Shown one piece after another: positions 1 through 11,619 of a stretch of DNA of 64,000 nt. Made by a program: the position numbers and the translations under genes. The stretch covers positions 530,884,538-530,948,537 of the forward strand of contig CM046876.1 in assembly GCA_025667525.1 (NCBI GenBank), given 5' to 3'. The stretch's first letter is position 1. The number at the start of each line of letters is the position of its first letter. This stretch comes from Glebionis coronaria (Eukaryota > Streptophyta > Magnoliopsida > Asterales > Asteraceae). The notes beneath the pieces were generated by a model. It made no database searches. It saw only the letters and a list, made by a program, of their open reading frames with translations, and was not told the DNA's origin.

Positions 1-500
1 AACCAAAATATTTGTTCATGTTCGTTTATTTTTATTTGAGCTTGTTCATGTTTGTTTATTAATAAGTTAAACGAACGTAAACGAGTATAAACGAACATAG
101 GTGTATGTAAACGATCATATATAAATGTACACGGACATAACCGAACATGAAACTAAAGTTGTTACTTTAAACGACTCGTATGATCTTTCAAATAATTAAC
201 ATAGTTTATATTATCGTTAGAAATCTTTGAAATACTTAATATATTATTTATTAAATTCTTTTTAATATTCGGGATTTTAATCAAACAAAAATAATCGAGC
301 ATAAAGTAACGAACTAATAAAACATAATCGAGCGTTCACGAACGCAAATAAAAGAAGGGAGCATTGTTAATGTTCGTTCATTTAACTAAACGAACGAAAA
401 ATCTTGTTCGTGTTCGTTCATTTATTAAATAAACGAACATAAATGAGCTTTTGTCGAACGATCGACGAACAATTCGCTGAACATTCAGTTCGTTTACAGC
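1..500. repeat. AT-rich block of degenerate GTTCGTTTA / TAAACGAAC repeats
   Basis: Short words such as GTTCGTTTATT and its complement AAACGAACATAA recur about twenty times in both orientations, with an inverted pair around 400-445. The words are dispersed rather than strictly tandem. Such subterminal short repeats in both orientations are common in DNA transposon ends (CACTA or hAT relatives), but no transposase or clear terminus is visible, and the left edge may be cut by the window. No gene is seen. Confidence 0.5.
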
Positions 501-3211
501 CGTAATTCCATTCATACATGGATTAGCTGATTTATGGAGCTATAACAACCTTTCTCGAGCAGCTTAACGCAAAGTCAAGAAAGTACCTAATTTCTAATCA
601 ATATGGTTGGCCATTTACATATTTTCTGCAGAGTCTCTCCGAATCAGATTGACACAGGGCTGCATACAAGTCACAGGAAGTCATGATTATACTATTTACA
701 GCATCAGTTACAATGAAACTCAAAATATTAACCAGCTCTGATTGTGAATCAACATCAAGTTTAGTTGAAGCATCAATTCTTCAAGGTCCCCTGAAAACGC
801 CCAAAGTGACACATTTTTCATTAGCAGTCCGGGTGCACTCAAGTTGCTCAGAAAATGAGAATGGTATTTCCTTTGAATAAGTAATGAAAGTTTCCTTGTC
901 AGACTCGATTAACGTATAGGAATTGCCTATTTAATCAACTAGCCTCTTTAGATATTCTTTACATTGATCCATAAATTTTGGTATATAATGCTAAGTAGCT
1001 TTTTCCAATTAACGAAAAATGCTAACGGTCAGTACATGTATACAGTTGGAATTCACGCGTGAGTTCCCACCGCGAAACCAAAAGTCACACGTGAGTTGTG
1101 TCCCAACGGTGGGTTCCTCATCTAGGTGAGTTACAGAATGTGGGCTCCCTTTTTTTTATTAGTTTGTGAGTGTGTTAGGTATTTAGTGGGGTTTAACGTG
1201 ACAGTGAGTTTCTCACTATTGAAAAGTGAGCTGAGTGAGTAGAGAGAAAAAGCTGAGGTGACGGTGGTGAGTTACCTCTCCATTCATTCTAGCCTTAGAA
1301 TTTGAGGCAAAGGACACCCCTTGGACATCAAAAAGTGGTCACCAATCAACAGAATTAAAAGAAAACTCATCTCTCAAGTGCTAATTCTAAACTGATACAG
1401 CCAGGAAGGCAGGAACAAGCAAAGTATTCCTTCTAAGGAATCAGAGTTCCTCGTTTACCAACCGTATACCAGGATTAATAGAACCATGCTAAGTAGCTTG
1501 TGACTATCACCTAAGATGTTTGGATGCTTTTACAAAAAATTCATAGAACCATCACATACAATAAAAAGTTAAACTATAACAGGTTCCTACAGATGTACTG
1601 ATTAAGTGTAGCAATGTATAAACCAAACTACCAAAGCGACAACAACAGCAACCATAACCAATGTAGCTGCGACTCCAAGAAATGATTTGAAAGTGAGTCA
1701 GGAGGTCACCAAAAACTAAAATTGATTGGGACTGCAAGTAAAAGTTGAGTGAATGCTAATTGAAAGATAACAGAGATAGAATAAAACTAAAAGTTGAGTG
1801 ACTGTGTTACTACACAGAGAAGATCAGTTAACTTGAAAAAAAAATCGGCAGTCAAAGTTTCACATGAACATACGGGCATAGTGAGAATTCGAAAACCACT
1901 TGAAGTGAACGAACTTCATTTCACAACATGCCACTTAAACTAAGATAAAACCCCCTCACTACATGTTAAATCACAAAGCTTTATATTTACACAAACCTTT
2001 ACAACAACACCACCCAATCCCGACTAGACAGGAAATAGTTATAGCTTGAAATCTCAATTGACACATGACACGATATTTACATTAGTCATACAAGAGTAAA
2101 ACAAGTAATTTCTCATCAGAAGTCAAACAAAACCTGTCAAAGGCCATCAGACCAATCCCCTACCACTTCCACTAAATCGCCACCAACATATAAAGGTGAA
2201 ATAACTTAGGAAACCTCATGTTTTCTTTTATACACTTAACTAACTCGTTGCATCAAGAATATAAGCACACATTCTAATATCAATAGAGGACTATACTCTA
2301 ACGCCTAAACTGTTGCCATTATGTTGCAAGTCACATGTAACAGTATAGTATGGGTCTGTACACAAACCACTATAAGAAGTAACAGTGATCTATACTAATC
2401 CTCTAATCATGTGTGCGTATTGTACAACATTCAAGAATGATGTAAAATTTACGTCAACAATAATAAACAAGAAAGGCAGTTACTAACACTGTAAGCAGCT
2501 TCACCCCTATCAGTATCCACAAATCCAGTAAAAATCAACTACACCGGATCATAAGAAGCGTTCCACTACCTGTCTAGCATGAAGTCCGAGTGGAGAAAGA
2601 ATTATGTTTCAAACACTTTCCAGAAAATCTGTGAGTGGAGAAAGACATATGTTCGTGACCGAGCATCACACAATAACCTATATTTATAGGTTCAAAAAAG
2701 GACAATGTGGGCTTCTTTTGTTCATTAAACTAACCTATATTACGATGTTCAGGAAAATACTTTTATCCTCAGGTACATGACCACAACCTACTCTAACAAG
2801 GTTCACAAGAGCATATCACATATGACAAAACCAGCATCATAGATGACTAAACATAGACTCTTAAGAAGAAAGATAAGATACAACATTGAACAACTTAGTC
2901 ACCGATAGTTAATAAGCTTGTGACCAGGATTCTTAAAAGATTGTCAATAACAAGATTTCTACAGTTTACACAAGCATTGTTGAAAAGCTGCTAAGTAGCA
3001 ATTTCTAGCCTAAACATGAATTCAAAGTTCCATCAATAGCCTCATCACCTTTACGTCCATGATCAAGCAGTAATTCCTCGCAGTTTTCATTTGGGGAATT
3101 AATCACTATCATACAAGTAATGTAGCTCCATCAAATTGTTAACAGAGTATCCAAGTAATGGAACATACAAAACCTTCAAGTGGATGGATAAGATGAGTAG
3201 AGATTTAGTCT
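501..3211. other. Intergenic DNA, no gene recognised
   Basis: Only short ORFs without recognisable family motifs occur here. Around 1050-1290 the word GTGAGT recurs about eight times, including near-mirrored copies at both ends, which might be a small non-autonomous element. I could not fix its termini or a target duplication. The word CTAAGTAGC is seen near 990, 1488 and 2990. Nothing else can be supported. Confidence 0.4.
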
Positions 3212-3373
3212 GAGGGGGTGTTTACCAAATTAAGTGGCAACATATATGCTACTTATTAAGCCTCTTGGTGGAAAGAGTAGCTTTAGTGGGGCTTCCAATT
3301 AAGAGGGATAAATAGTTTGGGCCCATTTTTGCTTCCCACTAAAAGGCTCTAAAAGAAAAAGAAACAGCCCCTG
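3212..3373. mobile_element. Probable MITE (hAT-like non-autonomous DNA transposon)
   Basis: The left end GAGGGGGTGTTT and the reverse complement of the right end, CAGGGGCTGTTT, agree at 10 of 12 positions. The interval is about 160 bp, has no coding capacity, and has internal AGTGGCAAC / GTGGGGCTTCC type words. Flanks share AGTCT(GA) on each side, consistent with a short target duplication whose exact length I could not settle. CAGGGG termini are usual for hAT elements; that assignment is inference. Confidence 0.45.
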
Positions 3374-3728
3374 AGTCTGAGTCCGAGTCTTCTTCATCAC
3401 AATATTTAAGATACTTCTTCGCGTTTGATGGAAAAGTGAAACCTTTAGCCTTCAATCGAGTGAGAGTCTACAAACAGAATATAGCAATGAGAATGGCGCA
3501 ATACATGCATGAAATCATTTTATAATGGAAAAAATGAGACCTTTAGCTTCAAACAATTAATTATCCGATTTATACTCTCCGGGTTGCAATATCACTTTCA
3601 AAATGTACATCCATAGTCCAAACCAGCATTCCACACATAACCAATACAGTTTTCCTAAAGCTAATGATAAACAAGTCCTACAAACACAATTTGTAAAAAG
3701 AAAAAAGAAAAAATTGAAGCAAAATTAC

Positions 3729-4697
3729 CCTGAAACAGTAATCGCCAATTTCAAGCTTCTTGACATGACAAAGGCTTAGTAGGAAACCTTTAAACATTTC
3801 TTCCTCTGCTTCCTTACTTGTTGTCTCATAATGGCCACCGTGCGAACAATCTAACTCAGCTTCAACTAATGAAGACACATCAAGCAACACAACCTTCCAT
3901 AGCAACAAATCTTCTAAGATTGATAGTGACAAAAGATGAGGCGCATTTATTTCGACAATATCTGCAAGATCCAGCCATGGCTGCTCTACAGGATCAAAAT
4001 ATCCATCAAGCACAAATTCCTTAACACTCTTTGAAGTAATATCAATTCGCCCAAAACCATGGCACCTTTGAAAGTACAAAGTTTCCAAAAGCGGACTTCC
4101 AGACACTATATTTTTAATTAAATCGGCATCTAAGTCCCCTTCTGAAATATGCAAACTCTTAAGGTTTGTCCAACTAATCGCACCCGTTGGGATAAACACA
4201 CAGCCTTCCAATTTCAAACAAGTAAAACTGGAGTTGGCAAAAAAGAAGTCATCTAACACAAACGCGCTCTCATCATCATCATTATCTATAGACAACTCAA
4301 GGTCTTGAACATTACAACTAAACGCGTAAGAAATCCAGTTATTCACGCGTGATTCATATCTAACATCATAAGGGATACGCAGTTTGAATGTGGTGAGGCT
4401 AAATTGGAGACATTGAGTTAGGGTTTTGTCGACAAAGGTAACGAAATCAGAGAGGCGCTGATCATCCCAAGACATCATATAAAATATAAAAACAAGATTA
4501 GAAACATAAGGCCAAAGATGTTGCCAACGTTTGGAGAGGGTACCTGTTCGAATCGCCTCTTTTGTCTCTGGTAAACGAGAAATGATATCAATAAGTAAGC
4601 AATCTGGTAACAAACTTATGTAGTCTTCTTCTTTGTTGTCGGTAATTTCATTAGATCTGATTGTTTTTGGTTTAGATTGATGTTCCTCCATTTCCAT
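3729..4697 (-). CDS. F-box/LRR-repeat protein, first exon (gene partial or broken)
   Basis: F-box proteins are the substrate-recruiting subunits of SCF (Skp1-cullin) ubiquitin ligases. The ATG at 4697 opens a frame whose residues 26-66 form an F-box: SLLPDCLLIDIISRLPETKE, then a segment ending LSKRWQHLW. Residues about 120-310 look like the leucine-rich repeats of the plant F-box/FBD/LRR class (LELS, CLKLEGC, LKSLHIS, LLETLYF). The frame runs on to a stop at 3678, but AGG|GTAATT at 3729/3728 is a plausible 5' splice site, so I end the exon there and treat the tail as intron. No second exon with further LRR or FBD sequence is evident between 500 and 3700. The full family length is usually 400-500 residues, so the gene is either continued by an exon I failed to see or truncated. 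This is the only host-type gene in the window. Confidence 0.75.
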
Positions 4698-4785
4698 GGT
4701 GAATTACTGCTACTCTTTTTTGCTAAAGAAAGGGGCAGAAAAAGAGACTTGACATCGACTGTTTTTTACTACTTCGACCATGAGC

Positions 4786-4817
4786 AATGCATCAAGTCTT
4801 CAATGACTTGATGCATT
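4786..4817. repeat. Perfect 13-bp inverted repeat (hairpin)
   Basis: AATGCATCAAGTC (4786-4798) and GACTTGATGCATT (4805-4817) are exact reverse complements around a 6-nt loop. It lies 90 bp upstream of the F-box start codon on the opposite side. A GCATTGGAGATGCTC word, typical of plant MITE ends, follows about 170 bp further on (near 4980), so this may be one end of a small element. Confidence 0.6.
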
Positions 4818-5079
4818 AAATGCCTTTAATGCAAATCATACAAATGGCTAATAGTTTTAATAAAAGACTTGAAGATTGTCAAGTCTTTCCAATAAGCTTT
4901 TACAAAAGCTATGCTTGCAATGAGAAAAAACTACTCAAAAAACTTTTTAAAATTGCAAAAAGTCTTTCTCCATTTGAGGCATTGGAGATGCTCTTAGCAC
5001 CTCAAAGTTTACAAATGTTTATCTTAAGCACTTAAAGTTAATTGTGTTCTCGAGTACTACAAGTGTGGGTGTCATTCGA
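4818..5079. other. Non-coding spacer, possible MITE body
   Basis: AT-rich and without a convincing ORF. It ends near the GCATTGGAGATGCTC word at about 4979-4993. The reverse complement of that word begins GAGCATCTCC, a terminus seen in many plant MITEs. A matching left terminus (GAGCAATGCATC at 4782) is only partly similar. Confidence 0.3.
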
Positions 5080-5225
5080 GTTATCGGGTCGGATTTGAGC
5101 CTTATCGGGGTTTCAAAAAATCAAAAGTTACCCGCAACCCGACCTTATAAAGAATTGGGTTATCGGATTCGGGTCTATTGGGTTATCGGGGTTATCGGGT
5201 CGGGCTTATCGGGTTATCGGGTTCA
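5080..5225. repeat. GGGTTATCGG-type minisatellite
   Basis: Interrupted copies of (T)TATCGGG(T) recur at least nine times, closest together at 5158-5225. Copies vary (TTATCGGGTC, TTATCGGGGT, TTATCGGATT) and there are intervening CGGGTC words. An ORF across it is an artefact of the repeat. Confidence 0.75.
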
Positions 5226-5712
5226 GCATAATATCAATCACAATTTAACAAAAGAAGATATAGCACTTATTGATCATCAGTGGGCTTAACTAACCTATTA
5301 TCTGTGAAGTTTTTTTTGGTGAATCGCAATATGTGGCTATTAAAACCATGTTCCTATAGTCTACTCTTTTTATCCATAAGGTCTTAAAATAACTACATTT
5401 TTTTTAATCATCAAGGCCAATTTGCTGCTATGAAATGATGTTCAGTGACAATATACTTCATTTATTAAATTGCAAGTGTGATAGGCAGACATTAGTAATC
5501 GGCTAACTTTATACCCATATCTTCACCTAACAATAGATTTTCAGATTTTAGATCCTTATGAAGTATATACCCTGAGAATGAAGATGCTGCATTTCACAAT
5601 AACATTTAACAATATGAGATACAAAGTTGGTCATTTATTATTATAAACTTGAAAGCAAAGTCATAGGTTGAAAACTAACAGTATGCTTGAAATCATACTA
5701 TCCATCTAGCAA
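5226..5712. other. Non-coding spacer before element G
   Basis: AT-rich sequence without a recognisable gene or repeat boundary. It ends at the candidate left edge (TGTTGGAAAAT) of the copia element. Confidence 0.35.
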
Positions 5713-6220
5713 GTGTTGGAAAATATTGTTGGCAAAATGACTTTTGATCAACTTTGGACACAATTATGTATATGTATGTTTCATATATATTAGTGATACT
5801 TTATAGGTTCGCGTTCTCCTTGAAAAGAGCTTCGCAATGAGCCTTTATGTGTCCAAAATGAAGCTGATGTGAATGAGATATCGTGTCTCAAAGTTAAGCA
5901 TTTGGTACCATGCTAAAAGAGAAAAAATAATTTATTTTTTTATCCCACATCGATTGGATGAGTAAACTGGAAGAGAGTCTATTGTGTATAAATGGAGGCC
6001 TAATTCCATAGTTTTTTCACACATCAAATCAATAAGTATTGTTATTATTATTGATTTTCAACATATGGAGTACGCATCTGTAAAGGTGAAATTCCGGGCA
6101 GTTTTGTTAAGTCCGACAATACAACTTATTGTTTCGGCTGTTGTACCCTGGGAAACAGACGGCGAATCTGTTTTAAGAGAAGCGTGTCAAACACGTGTCT
6201 TTAGTGCTAAGCGTGTCTAA
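5713..6220 (+). repeat. Candidate 5' LTR of element G
   Basis: Starts TGTTGGAAAAT, contains TGTATAAATGGAGGCC near 5976-5991 as a plausible TATA box, then a short leader-like segment. No second copy is in the window, so the right edge (near CTAACAG at 6220) is a guess. Confidence 0.35.
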
Positions 6221-6495
6221 CAGGTATCTCGACTTGCTGGTGATTTAGTAAGTCTTTTCTTTATTTTATTATTTTATTTAATTATCGTTTATAATTATGT
6301 CTGTGTTTGTTTTTATGTTATTTATATTGTTATTTAGTTTGTGTTAAGTTAATTAATTTTATTTATTTGATTTATAAATAAAAGTGTTATAGTTTCCCTA
6401 CAGTCTTAAAACAGACTCTGTGTAACAGAATTAAACATTTTTTGCTAAAATCATATTAATTTAATTAACTTATTTTTTACAAACTGTATTCTTTC

Positions 6496-7278
6496 GAAAC
6501 CAAGATTGTGTTTCTTTAGGAAATCAGTTTTTAAGTAAACATAATTTTAATTAACAGATCTGGTGTTACAGATCTATAAACGATTTTTTAAAACAGTTTA
6601 TCGTATCACTTTGTTTTGAAACCATGATGAGTTTAAGTTCAAACTGATCATTTAGTTTGTTTATTACATATGTTATAGTTTTAACCTAGATTTCTTGAAG
6701 CCACGATTGAGTTTCTTTTAGTCAAATTTGGTACAATTTATTTAAACCATGTTGAGTTTATTAGATACCAAACTGTTTTAATAGTTCTTAACTTGTGGTA
6801 ACACAATTGTAACCCTAGTGTATCTTGTAAATGTAATTGGCGCGCCAATTACAACATGATTGAAATCATGGTGAATTTAGATTCATTGAAACCAAGTGGA
6901 GTTTCTTTGATACAAATCTCGGAAAATATAAGTTGCTATTTTATGAGATTATTAGAATGTATTCATTAATCTCATAAAATGCAAGTTGTTATTTTATTAG
7001 ATTTTTGGAACGTGTTCAATGAAATCAAGAAGAATTTCTTTGAAACAAGATATTGACAATTGTACGAGTTATCATTAAATACCAGATATTAGATTATATA
7101 CACTAGTTTACTAAATAAGTGGAAGTGTTTGTTTAACTTGTGTTATTTATTTTAAATTGGGCCGGGTTTAATTATAAACCATATATATTCTTGAAACCTT
7201 GTTGAGTTTATATATACCTATAGAAACCTTGTTGAGTTTCTTTATAAGAATGGACATACTGAAGCCTTGTTGAGTTTC
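6496..7278 (+). repeat. Array of ten imperfect palindromes, GAAACC-N-GAGTTTC
   Basis: The 17-19 nt motif, best form GAAACCTTGTTGAGTTTC, occurs at 6496, 6618, 6697, 6743, 6862, 6888, 7021, 7193, 7223 and 7261. The arms GAAAC/GTTTC (or compensating TAAAC/GTTTA at 6743) can pair. Spacing is irregular (26-172 nt), unlike a tandem satellite. It lies between the LTR-like segment and the decayed coding region of G. No reading frame is kept through it. Function unknown. Confidence 0.7.
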
Positions 7279-8761
7279 AATATGAAATTGATCTATTAAG
7301 ATCTTCATGATGAAGATTGACAACATATGTGGTTTTGTTTGGTAAGATTATGTTATAGGAGACATTCTTTAATTGTTTAGTCGAAAGACTTTCTATAAAG
7401 TGATTTTGTGTAACAGATCTCACAAAACATTAATGGTTTGAAACAAAATTCGATTTAATTCGTTTTGGATAAGAAACACTATGTGATTTAGAATGTTGTT
7501 GATAGTAACAAAAATTAGTTTCAAACTAATTGTGAGACATCGGATTAACAAATTATTTGGAATGTCACGAGTGACATCTAAAGGATCTACTCCCTTACTT
7601 GTAAAATATGAGACCGATACTCGAGTTATGTGTACGGTAGATGCTTTAAAGCATTCAGAAACCTTTTGTGCAGTAACTATGTGTTAAATGGCTAGAATGA
7701 CATGAAAACTAAGGCCATGAGTGAATCCAACATAGATAATGGTGCATCAACACTTCTATATCATGTCATGTAGATGGTGATAAGAGTTTGATTAACTCTT
7801 ATGTTGCAATTGAGAATGGAGAGAACGAGTTTCGGCAACTCTCCAACTGCTAATATCAAGGAAAAAGATGTGATTTACATCTGGAAAAGAAACTAAGTTA
7901 ACCAACGTTGTGCGTGCCGGAGATTCGTAGGAATCTTGAATTTGGATGGTTGCTTAATGAAATTTGGCTTTCATTTGTGTTTGTATCAAATAAAAATCGA
8001 TTTAACGAATAACATAAATTAAGTGCATACGGGTTATGCCTTTAAAATGGTTAAGTTGATTATGTTTTCTAATGGTCATTTTTAAATGTATGTTATGACT
8101 TACTTTGACATGTTTTAAATTTTCCTCAACATGTTTTCAAATTAAACCAAATTGGATACCCATTTTGTCCTTGTAAATAAAATAAGACACTTCTTATGAG
8201 CTATGGATGAGAAGAAAACTATCTTATAAGTACTTACAAATGTGGGGGATATTTAGCTAAGATATCCATATGAAATTCATGGTTCAAATTGGACCTAAAC
8301 CCATGGATTGTATGTTCAGTTGTTCACATGATATGCTATGAATAACAGTGCTCATCGTTTCGTTGTACATGAATCGAAAATAGACACAATAATGGAATTA
8401 AGGAATGGTTCCTTCTTTGGAAATGTATTTCCTTGTTTACAAAGGAAATTGGAAGATCATCTGGAATAGATGACGAGGTTGTCTAAGGTTAGAGATAACA
8501 AGATGATATTGATCTCTTAGATGAGAGACAAGATTGACCCAATGAGAGGTTGAACCTAGAAGAAACAAAATGACATGAACCGAGAGATTGGTTGGATTCG
8601 GTTTTGTTTCTTTTATGGTAGAAAATGAGCATACTTCTTATTGAGAAGCGGTAACTTCTTTGAAAGGGCATCAATAGAAAGAATCTATTAAAAGTTAAAT
8701 AGATTTTTTACAAAAGTAAACTTACAAGCTCGTGAATTTACCTTAAGTTTGTAAATCACTA

Positions 8762-10118
8762 GGCTATAAATGGATTTTTAAGAAGAAGATGAAATTCGAT
8801 GGCATCACCATTGACATGTGCAAAGCAAGATTAATAATCAAAGAATTTAGACAACGAGAAGGTCTAACTTCCTTTGATACTTATTCGTATGTTACATGAA
8901 TAACCTCAACTAGGATGGTACTTCATTGTCGCATTAAGAAATTTTGGAAGTTCCTTATGTGGATGTGAAAACGATATTTCAAAATGCGGATTTAAAAAAG
9001 GAACTATACATGAACCAACCTAAGGGTTTCATGGTTCCTATACTAGAGATAAAAGTTTGTAGGCTTATTAAGTCATTATATGGCTTAAGGAAAGCTCCCA
9101 AGCAATGACATCAAACTTTTTGACCATATCATGTCAGAATGTGGATTCAAAATTGATGTATGTACGTGTGCTCAATAGTAAATATGTACTCTTGTGTTTA
9201 TACATGTATAGTATACTTGTCACTAGAAGTGGTAACAAGATGAATAAATCCACTAATGATCTGTTGGAATCAATATTTGACATGAATTTCATTAGTTGTT
9301 GGGTTTGTTGAACCCATATGGATTTGAATTGAAGTCAGACATTAAGAAAAACAATATTATTGAGAGGTTCAATATGGGGGATTCCGACCTAGCTAGAGTC
9401 CAATGACATCTTTTTAAATCTATTTAAAATATAGGTAAAATTGTTTCCCATTTTGAATACTTAAAGAATATTGGGTATCTGATGTGTCTAATGACTGAGT
9501 ATGATCTGATTTAGAACTTATAATCAGGCAAGCATATATATTAGTAATTCAAGTGAGGACCATTTGAATAAGTATTACTTGAGTACTATGATACTAATAA
9601 TATTGCATTATGGAAGATATCCTACTACTATCAAGTGATAGAGTAATGCAAATATAGATTCTTACAAATAAGAATCTAGATCCACTAGAGCGGATGTATT
9701 TGTCATATGTGGAAAGCTATGTCTTAGAAATCTTGAAAGTATTTCAAAGAGACAATTATAGCTAAATCTATGATGAAATATGAATTTATTATTTGAGATA
9801 AATTTATAAAATATGCAGGATAGTTTACGCTAATTCGTAAAGGACATACCAAGATGGCGTATACCGGTAGCGGCCATGTTTACAAAGTGTGATAGTCAAA
9901 AGAATTTGACAGAGCTCATATCACAAATGTAAAACGGTAAGTCGAGACATATCCATCATAGAGTGTGATTGTTGCGACAACTACTCTCAACTAGAGTTAT
10001 CACGATTGACTACTTAACGTCAAAGGATAACATCGCGGATCCGCTTACGAGAGGTTTAAGCAGAGAGTTAGTTAGTGAGTCGTCTAAAGGAATGAGACTA
10101 AAGCCCTTGAAGGAATAA
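8762..10118 (+). pseudogene. Copia reverse transcriptase-RNase H remnant of element G
   Basis: Pieces in shifting frames match the copia pol C-terminus. 8762 on reads GYKWIFKKK, then KARLIIKEFRQREG; about 9007 on reads YMNQPKGF, then LIKSLYGLRKAPKQ. At about 9190-9300 the frame around CLYMYSILVTRSG corresponds to the catalytic box, but the YVDD aspartates are replaced (YMYS). RNase H pieces follow near 9745-9800 (SKRQ-like, then a stretch ending KYEF), and the end reads IDYLTSKDNIADPLTRGL with a stop at 10116-10118. Many stops and frameshifts interrupt it, and upstream gag and integrase are not recognisable. In the family this enzyme copies element RNA to DNA; this copy is dead. The Tork-like assignment rests on the GYKWIFKKK and ADPLTRGL motifs. 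Confidence 0.75.
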
Positions 10119-10626
10119 GTTTCTATACAGGAAAACCTAATCCAGTTGACTGGAGATCCCAAGATCTGGGTTCAATAGGACAACCTAATCATATTATGTG
10201 GGGGAAGTCACATTAATATGGGGGAGCTACTTAAAATAGTAACTTTCCTAGTCCATTCCAATAACAATGTGACTTGTTAAGAGGTTAAACATATGGCTTA
10301 ATGATGCAAGATGAAATCATAAAGCATAACTATTCAAGGTGAAATCACAAACATATGTTTTTAATGATTCAAGATGAAATCACCTATGTAAGAGAGAAGT
10401 AGGGTCGCTTCGAAAGGAAATGTGGGAGGCGCAATTCCTAAGAGCTCTTGCGGAACCAGGCTAGTTTTCATGACCATAACGAACACGACTATGAGGAATT
10501 GACAATGTCAGAGAGAGTCTTGTGTGAGTGTGTATTGTCGTCTACGTAAACAGAGGCTGAGTTCAAAGACATCGCTTCTATCAGATCTAGGAGACTAAGT
10601 GCATCTTACAAGGGAAGGTTCAAAGG

Positions 10627-11538
10627 TGTTGGGTCAGTATTTAATGACCCTGAAGCAACTCTAGGATTTGAATATAAAATCCCCCTAAGTGTTTCATGCT
10701 CAGCAGTAAGGCCAGTCTGCTGATGGATGACCAGAGGAACAAAGTTCCTACTGAAGTCTTTAAAGCTGAAGAAAGTTCAGCACTCCCCTTCCAGTAAACT
10801 TAGAAGACAAAGGAGTCTTCACTTCAAATACTAGGTGGTATAGTTGCTGAAGAACAAGGACTGAAGAAGGGCTTTCAGTTTAGTTTGGCTTGATAATACC
10901 AAACTGAATGATGTCGATCTCCTCTAGGATACTGAAGACTCTTCAGTATTCTGATGGTTTGCATTAGGGGGGAAAAGATAACCTTAAGTCAAAATAGGTT
11001 GCTTGTATACTTAGATATAAGTACAACCTTTATCTTTCCTAGAATAGTTTATTAAGTACTTTGTACTGTTTATCTAGCATGGGCATCAACCACCCACTGG
11101 ATAAACTGATGCATCGGTACATGCAAAGTGCAAACCCTAATTTACACTGCCTATATAAAGGAGTGTACATTGGGAGAGAAAGGTAACCAATACAAGAGCT
11201 TAAACTCTGGAAAACCTTTCTCTCTCGATACCAACTAAACCATATAGCCAAAGTTGCATATGAACGTTTAGATTGGAGCTTAGAGTTTAACTTTGGTTAA
11301 ACGTTTAAGTAGAGGAAATCAAACCCCATTGTCATTCAACCACTTTGTTATTCCGCAAACAAAGTGGGTTATAGATTCTTTATTTGATTCTAATAAAAGT
11401 CTATACGTTGAAAAGTATATTGGTATTGTTATTTTAATCTTTCATAGTTCTTATCTTATGTTAAAACAACACACTTGAGTCAAAGTAATAGTTATTACTT
11501 AAGATAATAAGTAATATTGAATTTACTAGGGACCATCA
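10627..11538 (+). repeat. 5' LTR of element F
   Basis: Starts TGTTGGGTCAG and ends ACCATCA two bases before a PBS, giving the TG...CA form. A TATA box CTATATAAAG lies at 11151-11160, so transcription would start near 11190. Only one copy is in the window, so the left edge is inferred from TGTTGG. Confidence 0.6.
11151..11160 (+). promoter_or_regulatory. TATA box in LTR of element F
   Basis: CTATATAAAG, followed by a purine-rich GGGAGAGAAAGG stretch. Its position in the middle of the LTR fits the U3/R boundary. Confidence 0.55.
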
Positions 11539-11540
11539 AG

Positions 11541-11552
11541 TGGTATCAGAGC
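11541..11552 (+). other. Primer-binding site (initiator Met tRNA), element F
   Basis: TGGTATCAGAGC is the standard plant retrotransposon PBS complementary to the 3' end of initiator methionine tRNA, placed two bases after the LTR end. Confidence 0.85.
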
Positions 11553-11619
11553 AGTTTGATTAGCTAAACTCTTATTTTATTAAACTGCTCATTTAAAAGT
11601 TTTCAAATCAAGATCCAAA

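Larger units (their letters stand above)
5713..10626 (+). mobile_element. Element G: decayed Tork-like Ty1/copia retrotransposon
   Basis: A candidate 5' LTR beginning TGTTGGAA is followed by a leader, decayed coding sequence and a Tork-type RT-RNase H remnant, then purine-rich tracts TATGTGGGGGAAG and TATGGGGGAGC at about 10195-10225. A 3' LTR matching the left end was not found before 10626. There another retrotransposon (F) starts with TGTTGGGTCAG. The simplest reading is that F inserted into G and the right part of G lies beyond the window; a truncation is the alternative. The left boundary is inferred only from the TGTTGG start. Confidence 0.6.

Noticed and set aside
5044..5289. An 81-codon ORF with repeated YRVIGVIGSG-like text
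   Set aside because: It is the translation of the GGGTTATCGG minisatellite.
10140..10626. A 3' LTR for element G
   Set aside because: The sequence after the purine tracts does not match the left end at 5713-6220.
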